A stretch of DNA of 43,146 nucleotides from an uncultured Pseudomonadota bacterium (GTDB lineage: Bacteria > Myxococcota_A > UBA796 > GCA-2862545). Below are positions 36,738-43,146 of the stretch, one piece after another (within the stretch, counting starts at the first letter, position 1; the number at the start of each line of letters is the position of its first letter). The notes under the pieces were generated by a model. That model made no database searches, was not told where the DNA came from, and saw only the letters and a list, made by a program, of their open reading frames with translations. The stretch covers positions 1 through 43,146 of the forward strand of contig CAIOSP010000047.1 in assembly GCA_903861005.1 (NCBI GenBank). The letters run 5' to 3'. Both the position numbers and the translations under genes were made by a program.

Positions 36738-37605
36738 CGCTGACCCCCAGGCGCGGGCTCAGGCCCTCTCGGTCCTCGTAACCAACCTGAAGGACGGGGA
36801 CGCCCACGGCCAGGGTGAGCACCACGTCCTGGCCGGGCGAGAACGCGGCGCCCGGGGTGAGCTGCAGCAGCCAGCCCCCCGTGCCGGGCATGGGCATGCC
36901 GTCCACGCGGTCCGAGTCCAGCCAGCGCCCGTCGACGCTGACGCGAGGCGCCACCTCGGGGATGGGCTGGATCTGGGTGGAGACGGTGGCGAGCACGCCG
37001 GACCCGGGCCGACGCGCGTCCCAGCCGGGGGACGTGTAGCGCCCGGTCACGCTCGCAAAGACCGACGCGAAGCTGCCGTAGCCGCCGTACCACAGGCCCG
37101 CCGTCGGCGACCAAGCGCCCGTCCCCGGCTGCGTGTGCTCGCTCGTCGGCACGCCGTCCTGCTTGATCCGGACGCCGGTGGGCAGCTCCAGACCCAGGGA
37201 CACGCCGCCCAGGTGGTCGAACGCGCCGTCCTTGCGCAGCGCGACCACGCGGGCGCCGAGCGTGCTGTCGCCGAGCCCGTATCCACGGCCCCAGGCCAGG
37301 TTGGGGGTTCGCTCCGACGCCATGACCAGCGGGATGGTCGCGGTCAGCACGACGCGCCGATCGACAGTCCAGGCGACGCCCGGGGTGAGGGCGAGCCGGT
37401 CGCTAAGCCACACCCCGCCCTGCGGCGCGGCTGAGGCGGCGTAGCGGTAGCTGGCCTCGACCGTGAAGCGCACGGTGCCCGCGGTGGGCTTCTCGCTCCC
37501 CACCACCGAGATCGACGGATCTCCCGCCCCGCAGGTCGCGCACGCCCACGCCGACGACGAGGTCGTCAGCGACAGCAGCAGCAGGGGGAGGTGGCGGAGG
37601 GTCAT
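36727..37605 (-). CDS. Outer-membrane beta-barrel-like protein with N-terminal CATCG motif
   Basis: A 292-residue protein with a signal peptide (residues 1-20, ending SSAWA). The mature N-terminus reads CATCGAGDPS (Cys22, Cys25), a motif seen in a family of small outer-membrane proteins of delta- and other proteobacteria, where it may bind a metal or heme-like ligand; that role is not established. The rest is alternating amphipathic beta strands ending in LGVSVEL, as in outer-membrane barrels of about 12 strands. First gene of the four-gene operon with the RegB/RegA-like pair. The ATG at 37605 was chosen for the signal peptide; the longer frame crosses the promoter region. Confidence 0.72.
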   Translation of the reverse strand: MTLRHLPLLLLSLTTSSSAWACATCGAGDPSISVVGSEKPTAGTVRFTVEASYRYAASAAPQGGVWLSDRLALTPGVAWTVDRRVVLTATIPLVMASERTPNLAWGRGYGLGDSTLGARVVALRKDGAFDHLGGVSLGLELPTGVRIKQDGVPTSEHTQPGTGAWSPTAGLWYGGYGSFASVFASVTGRYTSPGWDARRPGSGVLATVSTQIQPIPEVAPRVSVDGRWLDSDRVDGMPMPGTGGWLLQLTPGAAFSPGQDVVLTLAVGVPVLQVGYEDREGLSPRLGVSVEL

Positions 37606-37636
37606 GTTCGGCTGCGCCACGTATGCAGACCCGACC

Positions 37637-37677
37637 GCCCCGCCATGTGGCATGTGGTCGCGCCAGGGTGGCGGGGC
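37637..37677. promoter_or_regulatory. 9-bp inverted repeat in the divergent promoter
   Basis: GCCCCGCCA (37637-37645) and TGGCGGGGC (37669-37677) are perfect inverted repeats with a 23-base centre. The centre holds a tandem repeat CATGTGG (37644-37650, 37651-37657) and the RegR-box match. It lies between the ATGs of the outer-membrane gene (37605, minus) and the acylase gene (37694, plus), so it is a likely operator for both. Confidence 0.5.
37647..37661. promoter_or_regulatory. Match to the RegR/RegA box
   Basis: GTGGCATGTGGTCGC matches the published Bradyrhizobium RegR-box consensus GNGRCRTTNNGNCGC at 10 of its 11 specified positions (G instead of T at position 8). The RegA-like regulator encoded in the adjacent operon has the matching Fis-type helix, so autoregulation is a natural reading. 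The consensus is recalled from the literature. Confidence 0.5.
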
Positions 37678-37693
37678 CGCCCGCGACCGTGCG

Positions 37694-40171
37694 ATGAAGC
37701 ACCCCGCGAGGTGTCCGTTGCGTCTGCTCCCGTGGGTTGCCCTCCTGTCCCTGATGTCCTGCAAGACCGACGATCCGGCCGAGACCGTGCCGCCGTCGTA
37801 CAACGCGACCGTCCGCTGGACCGAGTTCGGCGTGCCGCACATCACTGGCGACGACTACGGCAGCGTCGCCTACGGGTACGGCTACGCGTTCGCGCGCGAC
37901 CACCTCTGCATCCTCCAAGAGCAGATCCTCAAGGTGCGCGGCGAGCGCGCCCGCTGGTTTGGCGCGGGCGCCTCCGGCGAGATCCTCGACGAGGACGCGG
38001 GCTGGCGGGCCTACGACGTCGTCGCCAAGGCCAAGTCCGCGTGGACCGACCTGCCGCAGACCCAGAAGGACGTGCTGGTCGGCTACGCCGCGGGCCTGGA
38101 CCGCTGGATGGACGAGAACGCCGCCCCCGAGCCCTGCAAGGACGCCGGCTGGGTGCGCGCGCTCGACGGGCAGGACATCCTCGCCTACGCGCTGGCGCTG
38201 GGCCTGGACGGCAGCGGCGCCGTGTTCGTGAAGGACGTCGGCCGCGCCACGCCCCCCGGCGCCGCGTCCCCGCCGCCGGCACCTCGCGGCATCGAGCGCC
38301 TGAAGGAGATCGGCGAGGCGATCCACAGCCCGCGCCTGGGCAGCAACGGCTGGACGATCGGCGGCGACCGCACCGAGAACGGCAAGGGCCTGCTGCTGTC
38401 GAACACGCACTTCCCCAGCGTGGGCGAGAAGCAGTGGTTCGAGGTCCAGCTCACCATCCCCGGCGAGCTCAACGTCTACGGCGCGTCGCTGATGGGCGTG
38501 CCGATCGTGAACGTTGGCTTCAACGAGCACGTCGCGTGGACCCACACGGTGTCCTACGCGCCGCGCTTCGTCGGCTACGCGCTCACCCTCGATCCGGCGG
38601 ACCCCACCCGGTACAAGGTCGGCGACACCTGGCGGCAGATGACGTCCACCAAGCACGTGATCGACGTGCTGGGCGATGACGGCGTCGTCCGTCCGGTCAC
38701 GCGCACCACCTGGGCCTCGCACTACGGCCCCGTGATCGACGCACCGGTTGTGGGGTGGTCGAGCAGCCTGGCGATCAGCTTCCGTGACGTGAACGAGAAC
38801 AACACCGCGATGTTCGACGTGTGGCAGCACATGGACGACGCGACCACGCTCGACGAGCTGCGAGCCGCGCACGACGTGCAGGGAATCCCGTGGGTCTACA
38901 CGCTGGCCACCGACGACCAGGGCCAGTCCTGGTTCGCCGACACGTCGCGCGTGCCCGATCTGTCCGACGCGGCGATCGCCAAATGGCATGAGCTGCAGAC
39001 GGGCTTCACGCCGATCGGTCTGCTCGCCGGGCAGTTCGCCAGCTACGGCGCCATCCTGGTCGACGGCAGCGACGAGGGCAACGAGTGGGTGACCGACCCG
39101 CGAGCCGCCAAGGCGGGCCTGGTGCCGCTCGAGGACGCGCCGCAGCTGCTCACGCGCGCCTACGCGTTCAACGCGAACGACAGCCACTGGCTGACCAACG
39201 TGGAGACGCCGCTCGAGGGCTACAACCAGGCGCTCTACGGTCCCGAGCGGACCGCCCGCAGCGGGCGCACGCGCATGAACGCGCGCTTCCTGTCGGAGAC
39301 CGGCGAAGGCACGGCGAGCGGCGCGAACGGCAAGTTCTCGCTCGCCGAGGTGGAGACGGCGGCGCTGTCGATGCGCTCGTCGATCACCGAAATCGCGCTT
39401 CCGGCGGTGGTGGAGCGCTGCAACGGTCGCACGACCGTGGCGATCGGCGGCGGCGTGAGCGTGGACGTCAGCGCGGCCTGCGCGGCGCTCGCGGCGTGGG
39501 ATGGCCGCTACACGGTCGACACCGCGGGGCCGGTGGTCTGGCGCGCGATGCTCGCCAGCGGCCAATTTGACGTCGGGGACCTGAACGCGGGCGGCGGCGG
39601 CCTGTTCAAGACGCCGTTCGAGGCGGCGGACCCGCTGGGTACGCCCCGCGATGTGGTGCCTGCGCCAACGCCCGACGCCGGCGCCGCGCGTGATCCGGAC
39701 ATCGTGCTGCGCGCGCTGGCGCTGGGCGTGCAGCGCCTCGCCGAGATCGGTGCGACGCTGCCCACCTTTGGCGAGGCCCAGAAGATGCCGTTCGAGGACG
39801 GCGTACAGGTGGGCGTGCCGGGCGGACAATACTGGGAGGGCACCATCGGCGTGTCTGAGTGGTGGCCGGACGGCTCGACGACGCTGCTCCCGCACGCGGT
39901 CGCGCCCGAGGCGATCGAGGACGTCAGCGGCATGACCTCGGACGGCTGGTGGGTGAGCGACGGCAACAGCTTCATCTTGGCCGTCGGCTTTGGCGACGAC
40001 GGCCCGACGGCCCGCGCGACCATGGTCTACGGGCAGTCCGACGTGCCATCGTCCGAGCACCTGCACGACCAGACCGAGGCCTACGCCCAGGGCTCGCTGC
40101 GCGACGTGTGGTTCAAGGAGGCGGACGTCGCGGCGCACGCCGTGGAGACCGTGGAGCTCAAGACCGAGTGA
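37694..40171 (+). CDS. Penicillin-acylase-family Ntn-hydrolase lipoprotein
   Basis: An 825-residue S45-family N-terminal-nucleophile hydrolase. A lipoprotein signal ends in LMSC (Cys23). The alpha chain (about 35-215) begins VRWTEFGVPHITGDDYGSVA; the linker is Pro-rich; autoproteolysis should occur before Ser217 (GSNGW, 216-220), the catalytic nucleophile. Further blocks are NTHFP, VAWTHTVS and NDSHWL, as in acyl-homoserine-lactone and cyclic lipopeptide acylases such as PvdQ and QuiP. It cleaves amides of acylated substrates; the real substrate is unknown. The ATG was chosen for the signal peptide. It is divergent from the outer-membrane/regBA-like operon and shares its promoter region. Confidence 0.88.
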   Translation: MKHPARCPLRLLPWVALLSLMSCKTDDPAETVPPSYNATVRWTEFGVPHITGDDYGSVAYGYGYAFARDHLCILQEQILKVRGERARWFGAGASGEILDEDAGWRAYDVVAKAKSAWTDLPQTQKDVLVGYAAGLDRWMDENAAPEPCKDAGWVRALDGQDILAYALALGLDGSGAVFVKDVGRATPPGAASPPPAPRGIERLKEIGEAIHSPRLGSNGWTIGGDRTENGKGLLLSNTHFPSVGEKQWFEVQLTIPGELNVYGASLMGVPIVNVGFNEHVAWTHTVSYAPRFVGYALTLDPADPTRYKVGDTWRQMTSTKHVIDVLGDDGVVRPVTRTTWASHYGPVIDAPVVGWSSSLAISFRDVNENNTAMFDVWQHMDDATTLDELRAAHDVQGIPWVYTLATDDQGQSWFADTSRVPDLSDAAIAKWHELQTGFTPIGLLAGQFASYGAILVDGSDEGNEWVTDPRAAKAGLVPLEDAPQLLTRAYAFNANDSHWLTNVETPLEGYNQALYGPERTARSGRTRMNARFLSETGEGTASGANGKFSLAEVETAALSMRSSITEIALPAVVERCNGRTTVAIGGGVSVDVSAACAALAAWDGRYTVDTAGPVVWRAMLASGQFDVGDLNAGGGGLFKTPFEAADPLGTPRDVVPAPTPDAGAARDPDIVLRALALGVQRLAEIGATLPTFGEAQKMPFEDGVQVGVPGGQYWEGTIGVSEWWPDGSTTLLPHAVAPEAIEDVSGMTSDGWWVSDGNSFILAVGFGDDGPTARATMVYGQSDVPSSEHLHDQTEAYAQGSLRDVWFKEADVAAHAVETVELKTE

Positions 40172-40179
40172 GCCGCGGG

Positions 40180-40887
40180 TTAAGACCCGTCCGCCTTGCG
40201 CGCCGCGACCATCAGGCTCCAGCCGCCGAGCGCGTCCACCGCGAGGTCTGGGGCGACCCGCAGACCGACGCGTCGGACACGATCCATCCAGCGTCGACGG
40301 ACGCTGTCCAGGACAGGGGGGGCGCGATCGTAGTCGGTGGCGACCACCGTCCAGCCAGAGCTCTTCAGGCGCTCCAGCGCGACGGCGCGGGTGTAGGCGT
40401 GCAGGTGACCGTAGCGCTCGCGCGCGGCCCGCTTGCGGGCGGGGCGGAGCCGGTCCAGCCAGGAGTCGTCGAGCGGCATCCGGAGGAGCACGCGCGGCGC
40501 CAGGCGGGCCAGGTCGCGCAAGAACCCGACGTCGTCGTCCACATGCTCGGACACGTCGAGCGCCAGCACCAGATCGCCGCGCTCGCCGGTCGCGATCGGG
40601 TCGCCGCGGCGCAGCGTGACGCCCGGGGTGGGCGTCCACAGCGACGCGGCGTCGGCGCTCGACTCCCAGCCGACCAGCTGGGTGTCGTGGCCCCAGCCTG
40701 CGTCCAGGCGCGCGCGCAGGGCCCGCAGCACGTCGCCGCTGCCGCAGCCGACGTCGACGACCTTGGCGGGCGTCCAGCCCACCGAGCGCAGCAGGCGCAT
40801 CACGGCGTCGGCTTTGAGCGGCGCGTCCTCCGAGTGCCAGCGCGGGTTTTCCGCGAGATGTCGCCCGTCGGCGTATCGGTCCGTCAC
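40180..40887 (-). CDS. Class I SAM-dependent methyltransferase (Methyltransf_11/23-like)
   Basis: A 235-residue methyltransferase starting at GTG with GGGGTGA a few bases upstream. Motif I is KVVDVGCGSGDVLRAL (about 42-57); an acidic strand WES follows, then DLVLALDVSEHVDDDVGFL (motif IV). The C-terminal part is a helical cap. The layout resembles methyltransferases of glycan or O-antigen loci (ubiE/tylF-like small-molecule enzymes are less likely). The stop lies 8 bp from the acylase stop on the opposite strand. Substrate unknown. Confidence 0.82.
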   Translation of the reverse strand: MTDRYADGRHLAENPRWHSEDAPLKADAVMRLLRSVGWTPAKVVDVGCGSGDVLRALRARLDAGWGHDTQLVGWESSADAASLWTPTPGVTLRRGDPIATGERGDLVLALDVSEHVDDDVGFLRDLARLAPRVLLRMPLDDSWLDRLRPARKRAARERYGHLHAYTRAVALERLKSSGWTVVATDYDRAPPVLDSVRRRWMDRVRRVGLRVAPDLAVDALGGWSLMVAARKADGS

Positions 40888-40953
40888 GCGTCACCCCGAG
40901 GCAGCGATGCGATGGGCCTCAGGTTAGCCTGGGGGACGTCGTGAGGAGCGGTC

Positions 40954-41982
40954 ATGTCGGTGGAGATGAACGGTCGCATGTTCTTTGTGGTCGGGGCTCC
41001 GCGCTCCGGCACCACGCTCCTGATGCGCATGCTCAACGTGCATCCGGACATCTACACCCGCCCCGAGCCGCACCTGCTCACGCCGCTCGCCCACCTTGGG
41101 TACTACGCCTACGTGGACAAGGCCCCCTACGACCCGTTCCAGGCGGCTGAGTCGGTGAAGCAGTTCGTGGACGACCTGCCTGGCGGTGAGGCCACCTACA
41201 TCCAGGCCCTGCGCGCCTACACGGACACGCTGTTCGGCGCGATGCTCGAGCCTACGGGCAAGCGCTTCTTCTTGGACAAGACGCCCGCGTACAGCCTGAT
41301 CCTGCCGTTCATCGAGACGGTGTACCCGGACGCGTCGTACGTGCTGCTCACGCGGCACCCGTTCGCCATCTTCTCCAGCTTCGCCGAGAGCTTCTTCGAC
41401 GACGACTGGGACGCGGCCTGGAACCACAACAAGATCGTCGAGCGCTACGTGCCCGCGCTGGCCAGCTTCGTGCGCAACCACACGGCCCAGCGCTTCCACC
41501 ACGTCCGCTACGAGGACCTGGTCCAGGACCCGGAGAAGGAGCTGCGCGCCATCTGCGCGGTGGCCGGCATGGACTACACGGCCGACATGATCGAGTACGG
41601 CAAGAAGGACGTCGACAGCAAGGGTCTGGGTGACCCGATCGGCGTGAAGAAGGACACCAAGCCCAACACCAAGTCGCTGCAGAAGTGGGCGGTGCAGGTG
41701 GCGGGCAATGAGAAGCGCCTGGACATGCTCCGCACCATGGTCGCCTCGCTCACGGACGAGGACCTGGCGGTGTTCGGCTACGACCGCGTCTCGCTGTGGG
41801 CCCCGCTGGAAGGCGTAGACCCGGACAAGGCCAAGGCCGCGCAGACCAAGGCCAAGCAGTGGGACCGCTACGCCGTGGAGCGCCGCGCGTTGGTGTGGCT
41901 GCGCAAGGACATCCACCGCAACGCGCTGGGTCGCGCGCTGCAGAAGGTTCGCTTCTACACAGACGTGCTGCTGCGCGAGTGA
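40954..41982 (+). CDS. Sulfotransferase-family protein
   Basis: A 342-residue enzyme with the PAPS 5'-phosphosulfate loop FFVVGAPRSGTTLLMRML (about residues 10-27), FLDKTPAYSLILPFI (about 106-120), and the 3'-phosphate-binding strand VLLTRHPFAIFSSF (about 130-143). The C-terminal KSLQKWA and YDRVS complete the family pattern. It transfers sulfate from PAPS to an unknown glycan, lipid or protein. No signal peptide. GAGGAG lies 5 bp before the ATG. A methyltransferase is divergent from it. Confidence 0.85.
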   Translation: MSVEMNGRMFFVVGAPRSGTTLLMRMLNVHPDIYTRPEPHLLTPLAHLGYYAYVDKAPYDPFQAAESVKQFVDDLPGGEATYIQALRAYTDTLFGAMLEPTGKRFFLDKTPAYSLILPFIETVYPDASYVLLTRHPFAIFSSFAESFFDDDWDAAWNHNKIVERYVPALASFVRNHTAQRFHHVRYEDLVQDPEKELRAICAVAGMDYTADMIEYGKKDVDSKGLGDPIGVKKDTKPNTKSLQKWAVQVAGNEKRLDMLRTMVASLTDEDLAVFGYDRVSLWAPLEGVDPDKAKAAQTKAKQWDRYAVERRALVWLRKDIHRNALGRALQKVRFYTDVLLRE

Positions 41983-41995
41983 GCCTGTCAGCAAG

Positions 41996-42007
41996 CTCCG
42001 CGCGGAG
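41996..42007. terminator. Palindrome after the sulfotransferase gene
   Basis: CTCCGCGCGGAG is a perfect 12-bp palindrome, 13 bp after the stop codon. It can form a 4-5 bp stem only, so it is a weak terminator candidate. Confidence 0.3.
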
Positions 42008-42043
42008 TACACGCGGTTGTTCGTGGCCACGGATCAGATCGTG

Positions 42044-42049
42044 TATCAT
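42044..42049 (+). promoter_or_regulatory. Candidate -10 box of the last gene
   Basis: TATCAT preceded by GTG lies 18 bp before the ATG at 42068; TTCGTG 18 bp further upstream could be a weak -35. The surrounding 42027-42052 is more AT-rich than usual here. Confidence 0.3.
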
Positions 42050-42067
42050 CCACCGCGGAGGACACTG

Positions 42068-43146
42068 ATGAACCGTCGCCCCGTGATCGCTGTGTGTGTG
42101 CTGGCCGTGGTTGGAGCGACCGCCGCCGAGGCGTCCAACTGGCGCGCGAAGATGCTGCGCGATCTGGCCAAGACTGCCGTGCAGTTCGACGCCGTGCTCC
42201 AGTCCCCCGCCAGCGAGCCCACCCCGTCGTGGGGCTCCGCCGTGCGCGAGAAGGTCGATGAGAAGGGCCTCAAGGACTACGAGGTCGTCCTGTCCTCCTG
42301 CACACAGCAGCTCAAGTACAAGGACGTCGCCGCCAGCGGTGACTTCTCCAAGGTCGTGCAGTCGTCGCTCAAGGTGGGGGCGGGCGTGTCCTTCGACGTG
42401 GCCGACATCAGCGGCGGCTACTCGAACACGCAGGTTGGCGGGCTGGACTACCACCTGTCGGCCAAGCGCATCGTCGACCCCGAGTCGGTCGACGAGTACC
42501 GCAAGTGCTGCGTGCTCCAGCCCGACCAGTGCCAGGACCAGGTGATCAGCGAGTGGTGGAAGGGGCAGGGCGCCTACTACACGCTCGCCAACTCCTCGGC
42601 CGAGGCCAAGATCGGCATCAAGAACCTGAAGTACTCCCCCCAGGCCAACGTGGACTGGACCCGCGGCTGGGGCGTGTCGATGAAGTGGCCGGGCGAGGGC
42701 AGCGGCTGCGCGGCGTTCCCGGCGGCCGGCTGGCAGGAGTGCAGCGAGTTCTTCGCGTACCGCACCCAGACCATCCAGGTGCCGACTTGCCAGCAGTACA
42801 TGGCGGACGCGCCCGAGCGCGAGGGCTTCACGCTGTTCGTCGGCGTGTCCGACTTCTACGACTCCGAGTCGATGGCCCGGAACAAGGCGCGCGAGGACGT
42901 GATCAAGCAGGTCGCGTCGTACTGCGGGACGGACGCGCAGGGGAACTTCGACGCCGCAAAGATCGAGTTCGGCGATCGCGTGTACGCGACCGTCGACGCG
43001 TTCGCCTGCCAGGACCGTGAGGACGCGGGCGGCATGGTGAAGTACCGAGGCCGCAACCGGGTGTGGATGTCGGCCGAGTCGCTGAAGGCGTGCTTGGACC
43101 GGAACGCGATCCCGGCGCCGGCGTCGGCGCCGACTCCGGTGGCGCC
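42068..43146 (+). CDS. Secreted Cys-containing protein of unknown function (partial)
   Basis: The frame is open to the window end (359 codons, no stop), so the C-terminus is missing. A signal peptide covers about residues 1-23 (AVVGATAAEAS). The mature part has scattered Cys residues (for example CC and C near 156-165), consistent with disulfides. A segment near residue 262-285 (FVGVSDFYDSESMARNKARE) recalls the LPP20-type pattern of small envelope proteins, but the match is weak. The last visible residues are Pro/Ala-rich (APASAPTP), a possible linker. GGAGG lies 7 bp before the ATG. No function can be assigned. Confidence 0.7.
   Translation, partial: MNRRPVIAVCVLAVVGATAAEASNWRAKMLRDLAKTAVQFDAVLQSPASEPTPSWGSAVREKVDEKGLKDYEVVLSSCTQQLKYKDVAASGDFSKVVQSSLKVGAGVSFDVADISGGYSNTQVGGLDYHLSAKRIVDPESVDEYRKCCVLQPDQCQDQVISEWWKGQGAYYTLANSSAEAKIGIKNLKYSPQANVDWTRGWGVSMKWPGEGSGCAAFPAAGWQECSEFFAYRTQTIQVPTCQQYMADAPEREGFTLFVGVSDFYDSESMARNKAREDVIKQVASYCGTDAQGNFDAAKIEFGDRVYATVDAFACQDREDAGGMVKYRGRNRVWMSAESLKACLDRNAIPAPASAPTPVA

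Noticed and set aside
37403..40894. An 1163-codon open frame on the minus strand, antisense to the acylase
   Set aside because: Composition is Arg/Ala/Val/His-biased without domain signature, and the plus strand carries a complete Ntn-hydrolase with its Ser217 motif.

Overview
The window is very GC-rich (about 70% by eye), densely coded on both strands and reads as chromosomal DNA of a myxobacterium-like deltaproteobacterium (Myxococcota or a close relative). Support: many lipoproteins and secreted proteins of unknown function, Asp/Thr-rich linkers, two proteins ending in a MYXO-CTERM-like tail (Cys-Gly-Cys, hydrophobic stretch, Arg cluster), a RegB/RegA-type two-component pair and frequent GTG starts. 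I see 44 genes, two of them cut by the window edges. No rRNA, tRNA, CRISPR array or intact insertion sequence was found.

Layout. 1-8.7 kb: end of an unknown gene, a sugar-lactone oxidase-like flavoprotein, asnS, a run of secreted or lipid-anchored unknowns, a TPR membrane protein, a calcium-binding-repeat surface protein and a Nudix hydrolase. 8.7-12.4 kb: a degenerate Y1/REP-type transposase-like gene with a 57-bp tandem duplication at its 3' end, then (transcribed leftward) rpmJ, a NodU/CmcH-type carbamoyltransferase fused to an SxtJ-like membrane domain, and a 49-residue DUF5989-like protein. 12.4-19.3 kb: two propeller-like proteins, metH and a divergent TetR regulator. 19.4-27.4 kb: a glycan locus. 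A GtrA + GT2 pair on the plus strand converges on a minus-strand operon of GtrA, a polytopic glycosyltransferase, a methyltransferase and rfbB-rfbD-rfbA-rfbC (complete dTDP-L-rhamnose synthesis). 27.6-34.2 kb: a CBS protein, a SUFU-like protein with a lipoprotein, a TetR regulator divergent from a fatty-acid-hydroxylase-family enzyme, a class II glutamine amidotransferase, another polytopic glycosyltransferase-like protein and a START-like protein. 34.2-40.2 kb: a tightly overlapping operon (outer-membrane protein, lipoprotein, RegB-like kinase, RegA-like regulator) facing a penicillin-acylase-family lipoprotein. 40.2-43.1 kb: a methyltransferase, a sulfotransferase and the start of a secreted Cys-containing protein.

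Most interesting points. (1) The RegB/RegA-like operon has, in its own 88-bp divergent promoter, GTGGCATGTGGTCGC, which fits the published RegR box at 10 of 11 specified positions, nested in a 9-bp inverted repeat; the kinase also has a His/Met-rich loop. (2) The carbamoyltransferase and its usual SxtJ partner are one polypeptide, next to the DUF5989 protein. (3) The transposase-like protein has lost the HUH motif but kept the fold signature and a DnaA-like C-terminus, suggesting domestication. (4) Several genes share promoter-like boxes of the type TTGnnn-N17-TAGGnn.
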